From contig NC_134148.1 in assembly GCF_033958435.1 (NCBI RefSeq), forward strand, positions 11,386,501-11,450,500: DNA of 64,000 nucleotides, written 5' to 3'. The notes under the pieces were generated by a model. It worked only from the letters and a program-made list of their open reading frames with translations. It was not told the origin of the DNA and made no database searches. Every line of letters begins with the position of its first letter. The first letter of the stretch is position 1. Source of the stretch: Carettochelys insculpta. Taxonomy: Eukaryota > Chordata > Testudines > Carettochelyidae. Below, in pieces: positions 40,001-54,400 of this stretch. The translations under genes and the position numbers were made by a program.

Positions 40001-43000
40001 CATGATTTACTTCAGAGGGATGAACTTAAAACACATATGGGAATAATATGGGAAAAGACAGACAAGATAACTAATCCTTGATTTTATTAAATTGGTGGCT
40101 GGTTGCTTTCCATCATGCAATTCAGAGCTCCTCTGCATGAGCAGACTTCAATTTTCAACTCCAAACCATCAGAAAACCTTCATATTTTTTGTTAATATGT
40201 GACCACTATTAAAAGGATTTGTGATCTTCAGTTTTGTTCAACTTCCTGAATTACAACTGAAATGTACTCCCAGCAATTATTGAGCTGGAAAACTGGTTTA
40301 TTAAATATTTCTGTTTTAGGACAACTTTCACCTTCTAGTGATATGTTACAGAGAGATGAATTGTAAAAGGTAGAGGCCGGAAAGGGAACTTAAATGGATT
40401 TATAGAAGTGGATGTATGGGGTAGGTTATTATGAGAGTTTGAGTCCGTAAGTTCATTCATTTTATACTAAACATAGTATTTATTTCCTTTGTTTAACAGG
40501 ATCTAGAAAGAGCACTTGATGTTTTCAATATCGTTTTAGCAAGACAGCAAGCACAAGTTGAGGTAGTAAAATAAATAATTTCTAATGTTAATGCCAGATA
40601 TTTATGTATATGAAGTTGAGGTCTGACTTGTGGAGAATTTAGTGTTTTGTTATCTTAACTACATATAGAAGGTATATGAAAAAGCACTTTTTGTGTTCTG
40701 TTTGCTTTTTGCTGGACTGTTTCCTAACTATCTTTTTTTAGTTTGGTGTTGAGTCTTAAATTTGTATCAGGCATTGAGACGTCTAATACTTTTGCTGGCA
40801 CAGTATTCCAGGGCCCGGTCTATGTTTGTCATTCCCCGCGCCCCCAGTAATACACCTAAGTATTCCCCTTTCTTTAGTCTATTGCAGGCCTACTCATATT
40901 CCTGCATGGCCTAAATTCTTGATCTCAATGTAATATTCCTCTAATGTTAATGTTATACGCCACAAATATGACTGTTAGATCATTTCTCTTTGTCAGCCCA
41001 CGAAGATTTTGCCTGTTGAGGCAGAGACAGAAGCAATGACAGAAACACCACTGTCTGATTAAATGCAGAGGTCACAACTTAATACTGTGTTAAACAACAA
41101 GGAACCTGGCAGGCCTCTTTTTCAGTAAAAATGTAACTAGGCACCACTGACTCTAGGTTCCACAAACTTGAGTGTACATATATTCAGGCAGTACCATCTG
41201 CATATCCCTCAGTCTGCTTGGCGATCTTGGCATGAAGCCTGAGTCCTAAACCTAATCCCTTCCCCCGTGTTGGATGTAGGTGAGGAGGGACAAAGGAAAT
41301 CTTATGCTGCACTAGACTTGGAGGCATATTTCCTCACCATGCAGTAGCATGCTTGGGGCACAGGGTTTTCTCAGCCCACCCTTTTCAGTGGAATCCCCCA
41401 TAGGCTTACATCTGCTCTCACATTGCTGAACAGCATCTGTGTGAGGTTGACCATGGAAATACCTGACCCTGCATTAGATTAGATGTACCACATTCTCTTT
41501 AAACAGCTAAAGCATGTTAAAATAAATTCTTCAATAGAAGATTATAACATGTCTTATTGTGGTAATTGGAGGATAGGTAGGAATGGTGCCCCTAACTTTT
41601 GTTTGCCAGAGGCTGGAAATGGGTGACGGGAAGGGATCACTTGATGATTACCTGTTCTGTCCACTCCCTCTGGTCATCTGTCATTGGCTGCTGTTGGAAG
41701 ACCGGAAACTGGGTTACATGGTCCTGTGGTCTGACGCAGTATGTCTGTTTTTAGGGAAATCCTTACTCATTTCCCAGTTCATCTCTTTCTGTGCCTGGTT
41801 CGTTATTGCTTGTATAGCGATTTCTTGCCAACATAGTTTTGGAAGGTTTTTTGACCAAACCTAGATGACGTAAGGAGAAAGGGCTGAAATCTGGCTGACT
41901 TCTCTCTTTTCATCATCAAACTAACAGCTTCAGCTGTGCCTAAGTCACAATGGTGAATGAATAATGATCATGTGTGGAGGATGGGAACAGCCTTCTTAGG
42001 CAGACTGAGTGGGGATCTTAATTGGAGCACAGCATTCTTCTCTTCTGCCATTTCAAGTGTGGATCTTAATTGGAGAAGTCTAAATGGTGTTCCCTTGCAC
42101 CTTTTTTTTGCCCAAGGAAAAATACCGTGCCCACATATTGAGATATCTGTAGATGTGGCTTTTCCATGTGATCCTGAAAGACTGACAGCATATTAAACAA
42201 TGAAATACTAAATTGATGTTATCCATTTTGGGGTGGCTTAATATGCGATATAAACATAGTATGTGCTAGTATCTGTTAGATGGTATCTCAAAAGCATTGA
42301 GAGGAGGTTAGGTCCTGTTACAGAATGAACCAAGAAACCTTGTGCAGAAACAATCCCTACTTCCTTCCACACCTGTGGAGATGTAAGACAGTTGATCGGC
42401 CTGACCTGCAATGGTATCGGGAATGGTGAGGATGAGATCACATACAATTAGAGACAGCCCCCAGCAAGGAAAGGAGAGGAAATAAACACCAACTTGCGTT
42501 GCTTTTCTTCCACTCAGAATGGTGTGAGGTGGTTGGAGGTATATATGTCCTCACTACCCCCAGGCATGTCAGCTATGCATCTCAGGTAGCCAGATGAGCA
42601 CTTAAGTAAACTATGAATAAATATGATATGGATTTCTTCAGGTGTTTTTTTACTCTTCGTAATTGAGCCATTTTTTAGTATTTTTTTAACATATTGCCCA
42701 GAACCGAATGTAGTATTCCAGAATCAGTTATACTGAAGCCATATATAGATTGGGTTTGGCACAGGGTTTGTGTGTTACCAGCACTGCACATCTCTGTTCC
42801 ATAGCATAAATGCCATGGCATCCAATCAGTTCTGAATCTATCAAGAACTAGCTGGGTTATTCTGAAAATATATTTATTGTTTAAGCCAACTAGTCACACT
42901 CTTCTGGCCAAATAGCCACTTATGGCTATTGTCTAGCATACTGGACGCTCCAGAATAATGCATCTGTATATGGGGCTTGATCTAGAAAGGTGCTGAAAAG

Positions 43001-46000
43001 TCTGACAAAGTATTGTTCTCTTTGCTGACCTATTGCAAAGTCTTCTCTGACTTTTTGGGTCTGCTGTGATGCCTCAGATAAACAAAACATAACCTCTGAG
43101 TTTATAGTGTCATATTGAAAGGAAACCATTGATGTAGTTTATATTTATCAAGCAGTTATGCTAAAGACAGCTGAAGAAATAATTTGGCACATCTTTAAAT
43201 TTCAAGTTCTTTGGGCGAGGGATTGTCACTTAGAACTTGGGGTAGTTTTCCATGCGGCCTTGCTACTTAAAAGCTATAATTAATCCTAAATATAAATGAA
43301 CCAAATTAAAATGATGGAATAATCAAAATGGATTTCTAGGAAACCTGAAGAAGTTTCTAAACTATGTTATGAGTAAATAGTGCATAGCTCTTTTCCCTTC
43401 TTTCATCTCTCCATAGTGAGTGGTGTTGGGTTTTTTTGTTGTTGTTTGCAGTTAGATTGGAACCTCTTTGGAATAAGTACATAGAAGGACCCAACACAGA
43501 ATAACAGTTATGTTAGGCAAGGAATCATTTTTGACCATTGAAAATACAGAGGCTCGTATAACAAATACTTCAATTTATGTTAGGACTTTGTCTCTGGGCT
43601 GTCTCATTACTTTAAATCCTGTACTTCATTTGATAATCCATTGTTTAACTTCTGGGAAAACAAAAATTAGTATGCAGAGGAGCTAACATTTACATTAATT
43701 TTAATTAATGTTCTTTGGCTTATAGGTGATAAGATCAGGACAGAAATTGCTGAGAAAGAAATCTGCTGATGGAGAGAAGAAAAGTGGAGGGTGGTTTAGT
43801 GGGTTCTGGGGTAAGAAGGAATCTAAAAAAAAAGAAGATGAAGAATCATCAGTTCCTGAAAGTAGGTTTGAAATTTAAACAGGTCATTCTCACATGAAGC
43901 TTAGTAAATTGTCCTAATGTTTAAGTCACATTTGAGTAAATAACTGTCCTGCTTGGCTGTAGGTGAGAAGAAAGAGGTTTGATATACTGTATTTTTCTGT
44001 TTAATATTGGGTCTCTGCTCTTCTATCACTGAATAGATAGTAGTAATTTGGTGAAAACATAGTAATAAAATAAGTTATCAAATAATCTGTGGTCTTTTGC
44101 AAATGATGGATGAATATTTCAGAATTGGATTGTAAAGAAAAAATACTGAATTATTTGTATTTGTAAAAGACAAATATTAACCAGCAAGTTTAGTATAGCT
44201 GGCTGTTTGGGTCAGGAATTCTTAAAATATTGTGTGGTGCTAGTACAATAGGGTCGTGATCACAGCGGGGCTTCACTGTGCCCATGTGATCATTTTGATG
44301 AGCTTACAGTACAGGAAACCCTCAATTTAAGACCCCGATTTAGTGGACTTCAGAAATAAAGGATGTTGTCTGCCAGTGCCCCCGTCCACTAAGTACATGC
44401 TGGCAACTCATTGGTGCTGTCGGGACTAGAGGAGCCACTGGGGCCACTGGAGCTGTCACAGTGGCTGGGACTGCTGGGGCTGGAGGAGACACACTGGGGG
44501 TAGGAGGATGCAGCAGGGTGCGGGAGGTCTCCTCCACCCCGTCTGCATGGAGCGTATTGGCACCCGGCTGCCACTGCCTTCAATGGTGCTGAGCAGCAGC
44601 CATGGCATCGGAGGTTGCTGTCTGCTGGCAGGCTGTGGGTGGCAGCTATGCTCTGCCTTCGTGCAGATGGCTTGGAGCCAGGGGCTGGAGGAGCTACAGC
44701 TCTGAGCGCTCTAAGAACCACAGGAGGTGGAAGGAGCCAGGTTGTTGTGCAGCTCCTCTCCTGGTAATTGGGAAAGGGAGATGGAGGTGTGAGGGGAAGA
44801 ATGGGGCATGAGAGGGGAAGGGAAAAGGGAGGGGCAGAGGACAAGAGTGAGAGACTGACCTTCCCAGTCCATCAATCGTCATACAGTATAACCATTTGGA
44901 TTTAATGGACCTTTGGCATTAACGGGCACCACTTCCCCCATTAGCCCATTAAATGGAGGGTTTACTGTACATAGTTGGGTCTATATAACCTACTAGCCTA
45001 TATTTTGGTGGGGGGGCGGGGGGGATGAGAGTGATGCTTCATAATTAAAGATCTTTTTGAGAAACCGTTCATAGCAAAAATTTAAGTAAGCACCTTGGCA
45101 GTGTATGGTGTGAAGGTCCATTTAATTAGTTTTTTTTCCTGTAGCAATTATGGTACTGATGTTCAAATTCACACTTTTTTTTTAGCTATTGATGATCTCA
45201 TGACCCCAGATGAAAAGGCTAAACTCTTTACTGCTATTGGGTATAGTGACAGCTCTCATGACTTGACTTTACCTAAGAAGGTAAGTTGATCATTTTTAAT
45301 AAAAAAACAAAAACTTTGTTGTCCTGGTATACATCAATAGTACAGGAGTCATGTTAGGAATAATTGTATTTTTGAGTGCCAGTTGTTCACTAATGCTGAT
45401 CTGCCAAACCATAAGTTGTTGTTCACAATGATCAGACTGGAGGATCACTTGTATTGGGCTCTATAAATATGTGGTCTTGTTGAGATTTTGGAGTCCAACA
45501 GCCAAATGCATCCAGACAAATGACTGACTTGATGCTTCAATCAGGATTTCTTGATCATGTCATTCATGTTTGATCTGTATTCCCAAACTGATGAGCAAGC
45601 TGCTTGCAAGAGGAAAAATAAAAGTTTGCTGTAAATGGGGAAATCAAAGCTAACTCCAAGAACCAAAAAGTTACAAGTAGTTGGCTCTCCTCAGTGTGTC
45701 TTTCTTGCTGAGTATTGGAAGAGAAGCACTTAAATTGTTCTTTAAACTTAGAATTCTAATGTTAGTGCAGTTATGTGGTAATTAAGGGAAATAAATGTGT
45801 ATTCAGGTCAAAGTTAGTATAGTGTTGTTCCTTGGTTCAGGGACTTGCAGGGTTGTTTATGTTAAGATGATAAATTGATTGAGTCTGATACGTTCGCTGA
45901 GTAATTCTGTTAGGTTGAAAAAAAATGCATAAACTGCTGTTTCCTAAACACATACAAAACTGCAGCAGGCAGTTGGGTTGTTCAGAAATGAAGTCTGCCA

Positions 46001-49000
46001 CTCCTGCAAGTTACGTGCATCAGAAGCTCTTAACTCTATGGAAGGTCCTTACGAAATGGACCAAAAGCCACAATTACACCAAGTAAACAACCAAAAAAAA
46101 AAAAAAAAGAGGGCAGCTTAGGCTAAAACCTGCCTTGCTTTACTATTGAAATTCAGGAAGCAAATATAAACAAAAAGTAATACACAAAAATGTAAAAGAG
46201 GAAATAGTAATCAGAATAAATTAGAAGCTAGGAGGTGTAGAAAATTGAAGAGGGAAGCAAAAGACCTCTGGAGAAAAATCTGTGGCTTTCAGGGCTAAGG
46301 ATAATGAGGAGTTTAAATACATTAAAAATGAGAGAAGTCATGACAGTAGTATAGATCCATTACTGGAGACAGTAGAATGCATTATGCAAGAATTATTTCT
46401 GTTCTTTTTTTGTAAAGAAGCAGAATGCACTAGAATAATAGAATATCAGCTGGAGATAAATCTTTTAAAATCCTCAAACCCAGATGTCTTGTACTAAAGA
46501 GTCCTAAAAGAGTTGACTGAGATCTATACTACCAGACTGCCAGATTGGTTGATAAGTAGATTGAATTGATGCAGTTAACTTTAAACTTACATAAGTAGTT
46601 TGTTTTAGTACCAAACAATAGTCTGTTAAACAATTAGCACTACATGCTGTCAGACTTAATTCTTAAATAAATTGGTCAATCAAAGACTTCAAAAAAGCAG
46701 TTGTTGGTATGGAATCACAATTGAGTTAGGGATATATTTTAGTGGGAAATCTCTGCAGAAAAAATAGCCTTATGTAACAAAGATGGGCAGAGCAGTAAAT
46801 AATGTGGGCAAGGCATTCTTATATATGGTCCCATTCAAACAAAATGTGTTATAATGTAACCATATGCAATTACACATCTAGAAACAAGGAATGTAGGTTC
46901 TACATACAGAATGAGGCCTTGAATCCTGGACAGCTGTAACTCTGAAAAGGATTAAAGGGTCGTAGTGTACAAATAGCTGAACTTGAGCTCCCAATAGTTT
47001 TGACAAAAAGCAACAGGATCCTGGATATATCAACAGTCAAGTAATGAATATATAACTTTTACATTGGTATTTGAGAATGGTGAGGTGGACACTGGAATAC
47101 TATGTTGACTTGCAGTTTTACCCATTTTGTTAAAAGAATATTGAAAAATCAGAGTGAAAATGTTGGACTTCTTCAATTTATAGAATATTATTTTATATGA
47201 GAGCTTGCAGTAAATCAGTAGCTTAAAGTACGCAATAGCTGTCTCTACCCCTTTGGCATACAGTGGACTAGTCATTTATGTATTTGTGATATTGTAGATA
47301 TAAAGAAGTTCAGCAAGAGGTATCTATTCCAATTTTTTTGTCCTGAAGACTTCTCATAGTAGTGTAGTCTGTAAACTTCTTATAAGTGAAAGAAAAACTA
47401 GTGTCATTCATGATGCTCATGAGAGATGAAAAGAAGTCTGAAACAGTAATCTTTTGTTTATCTCAATGGAATATTAATTCGCAAGACTGACCTTGAATAC
47501 TGTTTCAGTGACCTTGTTAATTGTTTGAATGCAGATGATTTTAACTTGTTTTGTTGGCCCTCTCAGAGGCTTGTTGATAGAGGTGTTTAAAATGTAACAT
47601 TGGAAATTGTGTATAATATAAATGTGCAGAGATTATATGGGATGTCATAATTTCTCTGTGTGAAGTATGCAGCCTCCTACTGAATAAAAAGGGCGGGCAC
47701 ATCCACCAAGAAAATTTGCAGGACAGCATCATGTTTGTACTTCTACAAGGTTGATTCTCTGAGTTCTGACCTGCTACCTTTGAAGAACACAGCCATTCCA
47801 AAAGTCTCCCAGAATTATGGGCCAGCCCATTTCCACCTTGAAAATCTGAAAATAGGTATCAGGATGCATTATACAGGTTGAACCTATCTAATCCAGCACC
47901 CTCAGAACCTGACTGGTGCTGGACAAGAGAATTTTCTAAACCATGGAAGGTGTATATTGTCTAGAAGCGTTAACAACACTTTCACTGCTTACTGGGCTCT
48001 TTAGAATAGTAACAGAGAGGTAGCCGTGTTAGTCTTCACTCCAACATTTCTGCTGCTTTGTTTTGATGGTCTCTTAGATATTTAGGGGTAAAGTATGGCT
48101 ATAGAACAGAACACTAAGGCTGTGTCTACACTGGAGAGTCCTGCCAACAGAAGAGGCCTTCTGTCGACAAAACTCAGGGACCATCTACGCTCATACGGCC
48201 TTCTGTCGACAGTCTGGACAGAACTCTGCTTTTCCCTTGATGGAGGTAGCCCTCAAAAATTTGAGGCATAACATTCTGACAGAGTACTGTTGACAGACGT
48301 ACAGTGTGGACAGAGAGGGTGTCTGGTTGCCAGGCAGTCCTGCTTGAAGAGGTGCCATTCCGCTTTCTGTCACCAGAGGGTAGTGCAGTCTGGCAATTCT
48401 CTGTCGACCGAGAAAGTAGTATGTAGCAGCACAATCTGTTGACAGATGCTTCTAGGGTAGATATAGCCTTTGAGACATCTGGTGGCTGTAAAGAAACTTC
48501 ATGGGACTTCGTGAATCTTGACCACACCCACGAGAAGTAGTCCTTCAGCTAACTAAATGATACCAGATTATGGATGTTGCCAGATGAGAGTGTGCTTAAG
48601 TAAAGAGGTTCAACCTGTACTCAACCAGGGTGATCCCCACCAGGTGGGATACAAGCCCATTTCTTAGAGTGCACACATTAACTACCAGGGTGCTCTGACA
48701 GCCCCAGTTGGGCATTTGTAAAGTGTCCATGTGGAGCTCAGTGTACACATTTTTGCTTCTCATTATGCCTTGGTGCACGAGTCATCGAAAGATACTTTAT
48801 TTGCTACAGCAGCCCTATATTCTGCGGTTCTGTCGTCTTCCATGTATCCTCCTCCTATATAGGTACTGCCTGTTAATCACCTCAGTGGAAAAAAATAGGG
48901 GCCATCACATGAAGAAGGGGAGATTATGTAGCAGTTATTGGAGGTTCTTCAAGATGTGACGTTCCTATATATATATATATATTTCAAACCCCTGTGCTGC

Positions 49001-52000
49001 AGATCTTGCATATCTGTGGTGGAGAAGGAATTGGAGATATGACCAAGCTACCTTGTGCTACAAGGCAGTGCAAGGGTGCATGCGTAGACCAACTGACAGT
49101 ACTACTTTCGGAAGATCCAGATCCAAGGCCATGAAGTATGTGCATTACACTCCATGGAACGTAAATAGGGACCACACATCCTGAAGAGCCTCTCCTTCTG
49201 TGGAAAAGCCTTTCACATTAAGGAGAAAACATTATTTAATGAGGGAATCTTTAGTGTTAGCAATACTCTGTCAACATACTCCTATTTGGTGTACATTGCT
49301 TCCCTTTGAATTTCTCTCTTTACATTGGTAGTCGTATTCCTTAGCTTAGAATTATAGTCATGTACTCTGAAGAATTTACAGATTACATGCCTATTTCCTT
49401 TCCATACTCATATGGCAAAGAATGTTCCAGTCTTACTTCTCTTTTTCTGATTCAGATAAAGACATGCTCTGATTTTTATGTGGATGCATTTAAACACATC
49501 TTTCAGAACAGTAATCCTATAACCTTCATGTGCATAAGCAGTCTTGCTGCTGGGACTAACTAGCATATGTGTATGTTATTCAAAACATGATTGAATGTTA
49601 AAGACCACACCTAGTAATTGTATCTCTTGAGTTCAACTAGCCATAAGAGTAGGAGTTACCGGGCTACATTGGATTTCCAACAAAGTAGTGTCTGTACCTT
49701 GTGTAAAAATAATTACTATTAGATGGAATTGTTATCTGTTCTTTCAGAGAAAGGAAACACCTCAATAACTTTTCACTTGGAGAGAGGATGGCTGACATTC
49801 TTGCATGGGTAACTAGGCAATATTTTGGGACAATGGATTTAGGTGTACTAAAGTTATCTAAAACAGTGGAATATGTGGTAAATATGAGAAAATAGAAATG
49901 ATCATGAGTCATTTGTGCAAAGACTTACTATCAACTTCTTTATCTCCCTGACTAGTATGTTGCTCATGTAATGACTCTGAAGCTGTTAAGCACTTCTCTT
50001 ACAATTAAAGAAGACAAAGATGTACCAGAGACTCTTAAAGTTCAGATAATTGATCTAAGCACGAAAATATCTCAGAGACCCGGAGCACAAGCACTTAAGT
50101 AATTTCATGTTTGCTTTTGGTATTTCTATGAATAGTGATAAATTATATTTTCAGTGTGCTAATTTCTACTCTGCTTATCCCTTTTTTCATAATTGATTCT
50201 TGAACAAAACAGTCTATGTATGACTTACCTGGTTAAATTTTGTCAGGGGTTGTTACATCTTGAAATTTGGTAAATTAAGTATAAATATTAATATAAACAC
50301 CAAGTTGAGGCTGTGCTGGTTTGCCAAATCAGGACTACTTTTGAACTCTGCTTCATTCAATGTTTGTTTTACATTACCTTTTATGTAAGATTGGCTTGTG
50401 TAGCTTGTCTTCGAACCATATTTTGTTAAAAAAGTGTTAAAGAGTAAGACGGGCTCCACAGTCAATGCCATATGGTCTGGCAAAAGTACTCCTTTACTTC
50501 CCTGTAAGTTGGTTATTTTAGCTGAATAAGTGATTAATTCCGCTTTGCACATAATCTTATTTCACCTGAAAATCTCAAAGTAATTTACAAAGGATTAATC
50601 CTGCTCAACAGGTGACGTAATAAAATACAATTATTTGAAACAATAGGTGTGGTGACCAGCATTGCCTGTGTCCACCATATGGGTCTGTCCTCAAATGAGA
50701 ATTAATTTCCCAGCTCTGCCATAAATGTCCTATGGAATCTTCACCAAGGAACTAATGTACTCTCTCTTTTAGCTCCAAAAATATGGAAATAATGATTTGA
50801 CTAATAAAATTTCCTATTCCATAATAGACCATGATTACAGCTTTAGTAACCTTTTTTTCCCCCAAAAATCACATGCCTATGAAATTGGGCTTAAACTGAC
50901 TTTCTTGTTCTGAACTCCTAAGTCTTCATCCCTAAGGCTATGTCAACACTCGAGGGTTTCGTCAACAAACTGGAGTATTGTTGACAAAATCTGGGAAGTG
51001 TCCAGATGCCCAAGGTGTTCTTTTGATAGTAAATCAACAGAGTGCAGCATTTTTCTCGACAGTCTTATCCCGTGCTCCACAAGGCCTAACACCTTTGTCG
51101 ACAGAAAGCCAATCTGGGTATTCTGGAGGGCCCTCTGTTGACAGACAGGGCTTCTGGGACACTGGCAGGCTGCTTGCTGTGCTCCCAGTTCGCCATTTTG
51201 TTGAGAGAGTAGCCAGGCAGTCCATCTACTCTCCATCAGCAGAGCAGATCTCTTGTGATCCTCTTGGCAATTTGGCCACAATCTTTCAACAGAAGTTTTG
51301 TTGGAAGATGTCTTCTGACAAAAACTTCTGTCGAGAAATTTCTGTAATCTAGGCATAGCCTAAACCTGAATGAAGATTTTAATAGTCAGTTGTAGAAAAA
51401 CCATGTCTGATTTTTCCTGAGGTGTAACCAACCAGCATAATCTTGCATTTAGAAATCTGGCTCCTGCTCCCACTGAAGTAAAGAAAGAGCTTCCATTGAT
51501 ATCAAAAGGAGCAAGACTGGCTCCATAAATTTCATTGAAATCTCCAGGATTGGTCTTCGAACTCGCCTTAAGTCATTAATAACTTTTTTCAAATAGAGGA
51601 TAAATATAGTCTCTGCATAGGAGAATTTGTTAAACAAATGTGAATATGAATTTAAAATGAAATTAAGTTAAATGTCATGGCGAGGACATTAAACTCGCAT
51701 GATGTAATTTAGTTTTGTGTTCTGTTCTTGTTGCTGTGTTGTCAATTAAACTGTTTAGCTTCATTTAACCTAAAGTATTTTTGACTCTTCTTTGTGTATG
51801 AATCTCTTAATAGCCTTTGATATGTAGTTAGTCCTGTGAATTTAGGATACTTCTTGAGAGGGTTCTAGTTGCTTCCTATGTCTTGTGTTCACTGATTTTT
51901 CCCCCGCCCCCCCCCCCCGCCCCCGCCGGTTCTATGTTGATGCAAGGTGAAATTGTAGCTTGTATTCCATTGTTATGTTTATATTGAATATTCAACAAAA

Positions 52001-54368
52001 GTTGCTTTAAAACAATTATCTTCATTTACAGACTGGAGGCAAAACTTGAGCATTGGTATGTAACAGGACTGAAACAACAAAATATTGTACCTTCTCTTGT
52101 GGCTTCTATTGGGGATACCAAATCATCTTTGCTTAAAATAGTTTTTGAGACAAACCCAGAGGATAGTACTGCTGACCAGAGTCTAATAATCGAATCACAG
52201 CCAGTGGAAATCATATATGATGCTGTGAGTAACAGTCAAATTAGAAACATATGGGAACAGCTTTTGTTCTCTTGCAACCTCATTGCATTTCCATCTCCTT
52301 TCAAATACTGTACCAAAATACTTTTTCTTTCTTGTCTTAATTTTTTGCCATCTCAGTTTATTTAATATTTAATTTTATATTTTGGAATTGATGAAGTATG
52401 TATTGAATTGCTGTGTATATAAACCTATAATATTTATTTTTAAAGACAACAGTAAATGCATTGGTGGAATTCTTCCAGACAAGTAAGGGAATGGATCTAG
52501 AACGTCTAACATCAGCCACACTGATGAAGTTGGAAGAAATTAAAGAAAGAACTGCTACAGGTGAAGAGACAATAGTAACTACAGTACTATTAAGTGACCA
52601 CTTAAATATTAGCAACGAGTCTGGGTACTATTAGTTTTAGTATTCTTTTTTGAATAAACAGCACACCATGAGAATCTCTGAAGCAGAATTTACTTTGAGT
52701 TCTGTTTCTCTTGAGTTGTCACACAGATAACTGATTAACCTGTGAAAAAGAATGCATCTACTAATCAACTGAAAGGTTGACTTAAAAGTTTATTAGCTAT
52801 TGGTATATAGAGAAGTTAACCAAAAAGATTAGTTACCCATGAAAGGTGGATTACATTTAATTTGTAACTGCCTACAGTGAAAATGAATGACTTTTACTTT
52901 ATTATTGCTTGTTCCATGCCCCTTACCTATTGATTAGATGTGAATATATTTTCAATCTCAATCTGTTTTTTTTTTTTTTGTTTTTTTTTATGAAAGGACT
53001 AGCTCATATTATTGAAACACGGAAAGTCCTTGACTTGAGGATTAATCTGAAACCCTCCTATCTTGTGATTCCACAGACAGGTTTCCATCATCATAAGTCA
53101 GACCAACTTATTTTGGACTTTGGTACTTTTCAGGTATGCAGTTGGTTACCTTTAGTGTCATTTGAGTTCAAGAGAGTACTAGTAAATTATTTGTTCGTTC
53201 TCAGAAGGTGAGTTAGGCTGCTAGTGCTGTACACGTTCATTGCTTTAACACTGACAACAATGCTGATCAGTGGTCAGAAAGACATCTGTTTGTAAACCCA
53301 CTAGTACCTGGTGCATAGTGAGCTTCATTCAGAAAAAACTGTGATTCCATATATTGAACAAGCTAAATTGTAAGAGCTATGTAATTTTCAGACACACACC
53401 TGTCACTTGCTCATAAAACACTGTGTACCCATGTCTTTCAGTTAAGTAGTCTTCCTTCTATTTAAATAAAATGATTTAAGCAAACCTGTTATGCTAGTCT
53501 GGAACTGTGAAAGTAAGTAAAGTAAGTGCCCTTGAAAAGTTGTTTAAGGATAATTGGCTGATGTGATTTCTAAAATGCCTCTTCTGAGGCAGTCAAACCA
53601 AAACCCAACCAACCAAACAAAAAAAAATAGTTTTTGCTTTTATGGAAGTGAATATAACAATGTGTATAAATTCTGAGTTTTTATAGAAATAGTTTTATTT
53701 CTTTCAATTTGTTGCACCAGTTGACCAGCGTAAATCAAGGTGGTCGTCGAGCTTCCAGCTTTTCATCCTTGGAAGAGATTATGGACAAAGCTTATGACAT
53801 GTTTGATGTGGAAATAAAAAATGTACAACTTCTCTTTGGCAGAAGAGGTATTAAAAACATAATCCCTATCTAATCAAAGAACAATCAAAAATGTTTCAAG
53901 GGTATATATCAGCAGATAGAGGTTAGGTCTTAAAATAACAGTTAAACATAATGTAAAGAAAACAAATTAAAACTATGTATTTTTATTTTGAATTTTAATT
54001 TTTTTAATTTTATTACTTTTATTATTTTGAATTTTCTGGCATCTTGAATACAGTTTTTGTGGACAGAAATATGCCTGTGCTAGCTAAGTAAGTTATGGTT
54101 AGGTAATTTAGTATTACACACCCATTGATAGGATCATGAGTTTTTTTTGTTTGTGGATTGAGACATCTCAGACGAATTGCAGAATACATATGGTCTTTTT
54201 ATGATTTACTTGAGGTCTTTTATGTTTAGAAAAATGCTTTAAGAAAATGAAGAAATCCAACATATTGCTCTTACTTCTGCTTTCAAGTTTCTAAATGAAA
54301 ATGCTTCTTGGTTCTGGCCCATGCTAGGTGCTGATACAGCGTGGTGTTGGGTGGGGAGGGCTGTTTTT

Positions 54369-54400
<32 letters not shown>

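Larger units (their letters stand above)
47874..48617 (+). mobile_element. TACAGGTTGAACC-type MITE, copy 4, with two nested insertions
   Basis: The left end CAGGTTGAACCTATCTAATC and right end GAGGTTCAACCTG are flanked by TA (47872-47873, 48618-48619). The host element would be about 320 bp but spans 744 bp. It is interrupted by a fragment of the gtgagcttt family (about 48009-48068) and by a TGTCGACA-type element (about 48118-48470). Confidence 0.85.
45281..49955 (+). other. Intron 18 (4.7 kb)
   Basis: 46091-46108 is an A run. 46190-46560 is a possible LINE remnant. 47874-48617 is a TACAGGTTGAACC-type element carrying two later insertions. 48620-49220 is an unclassified repeat-like stretch with gttcttcaagatgtgacgtt and a (TA)n tract at about 48968-48985. 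The rest is AT-rich. Confidence 0.6.
50099..52031 (+). other. Intron 19 (1.9 kb)
   Basis: 50937-51360 is a TGTCGACA-type element. 51901-51928 is a C-rich run (quadruplex-prone on the other strand) about 105 bp before the exon 20 acceptor. The rest is AT-rich. Confidence 0.6.

Noticed and set aside
41583..41864. 93-codon frame with hydrophobic segments
   Set aside because: It begins in a CR1 3' end, which is non-coding, and the remainder has no recognised homology.
44389..44844. 151-codon minus-strand frame
   Set aside because: It lies wholly inside a TA-flanked miniature element and is low-complexity Pro/Ser/Ala sequence.
48968..48985. (TA)n tract considered as a TATA box or promoter
   Set aside because: It is a simple dinucleotide repeat inside an intron, within repeat-like sequence, with no gene start nearby.
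50943..51356. Overlapping 137- and 124-codon frames on opposite strands
   Set aside because: Both fall within a non-autonomous DNA element with inverted ends; no transposase motif is present.
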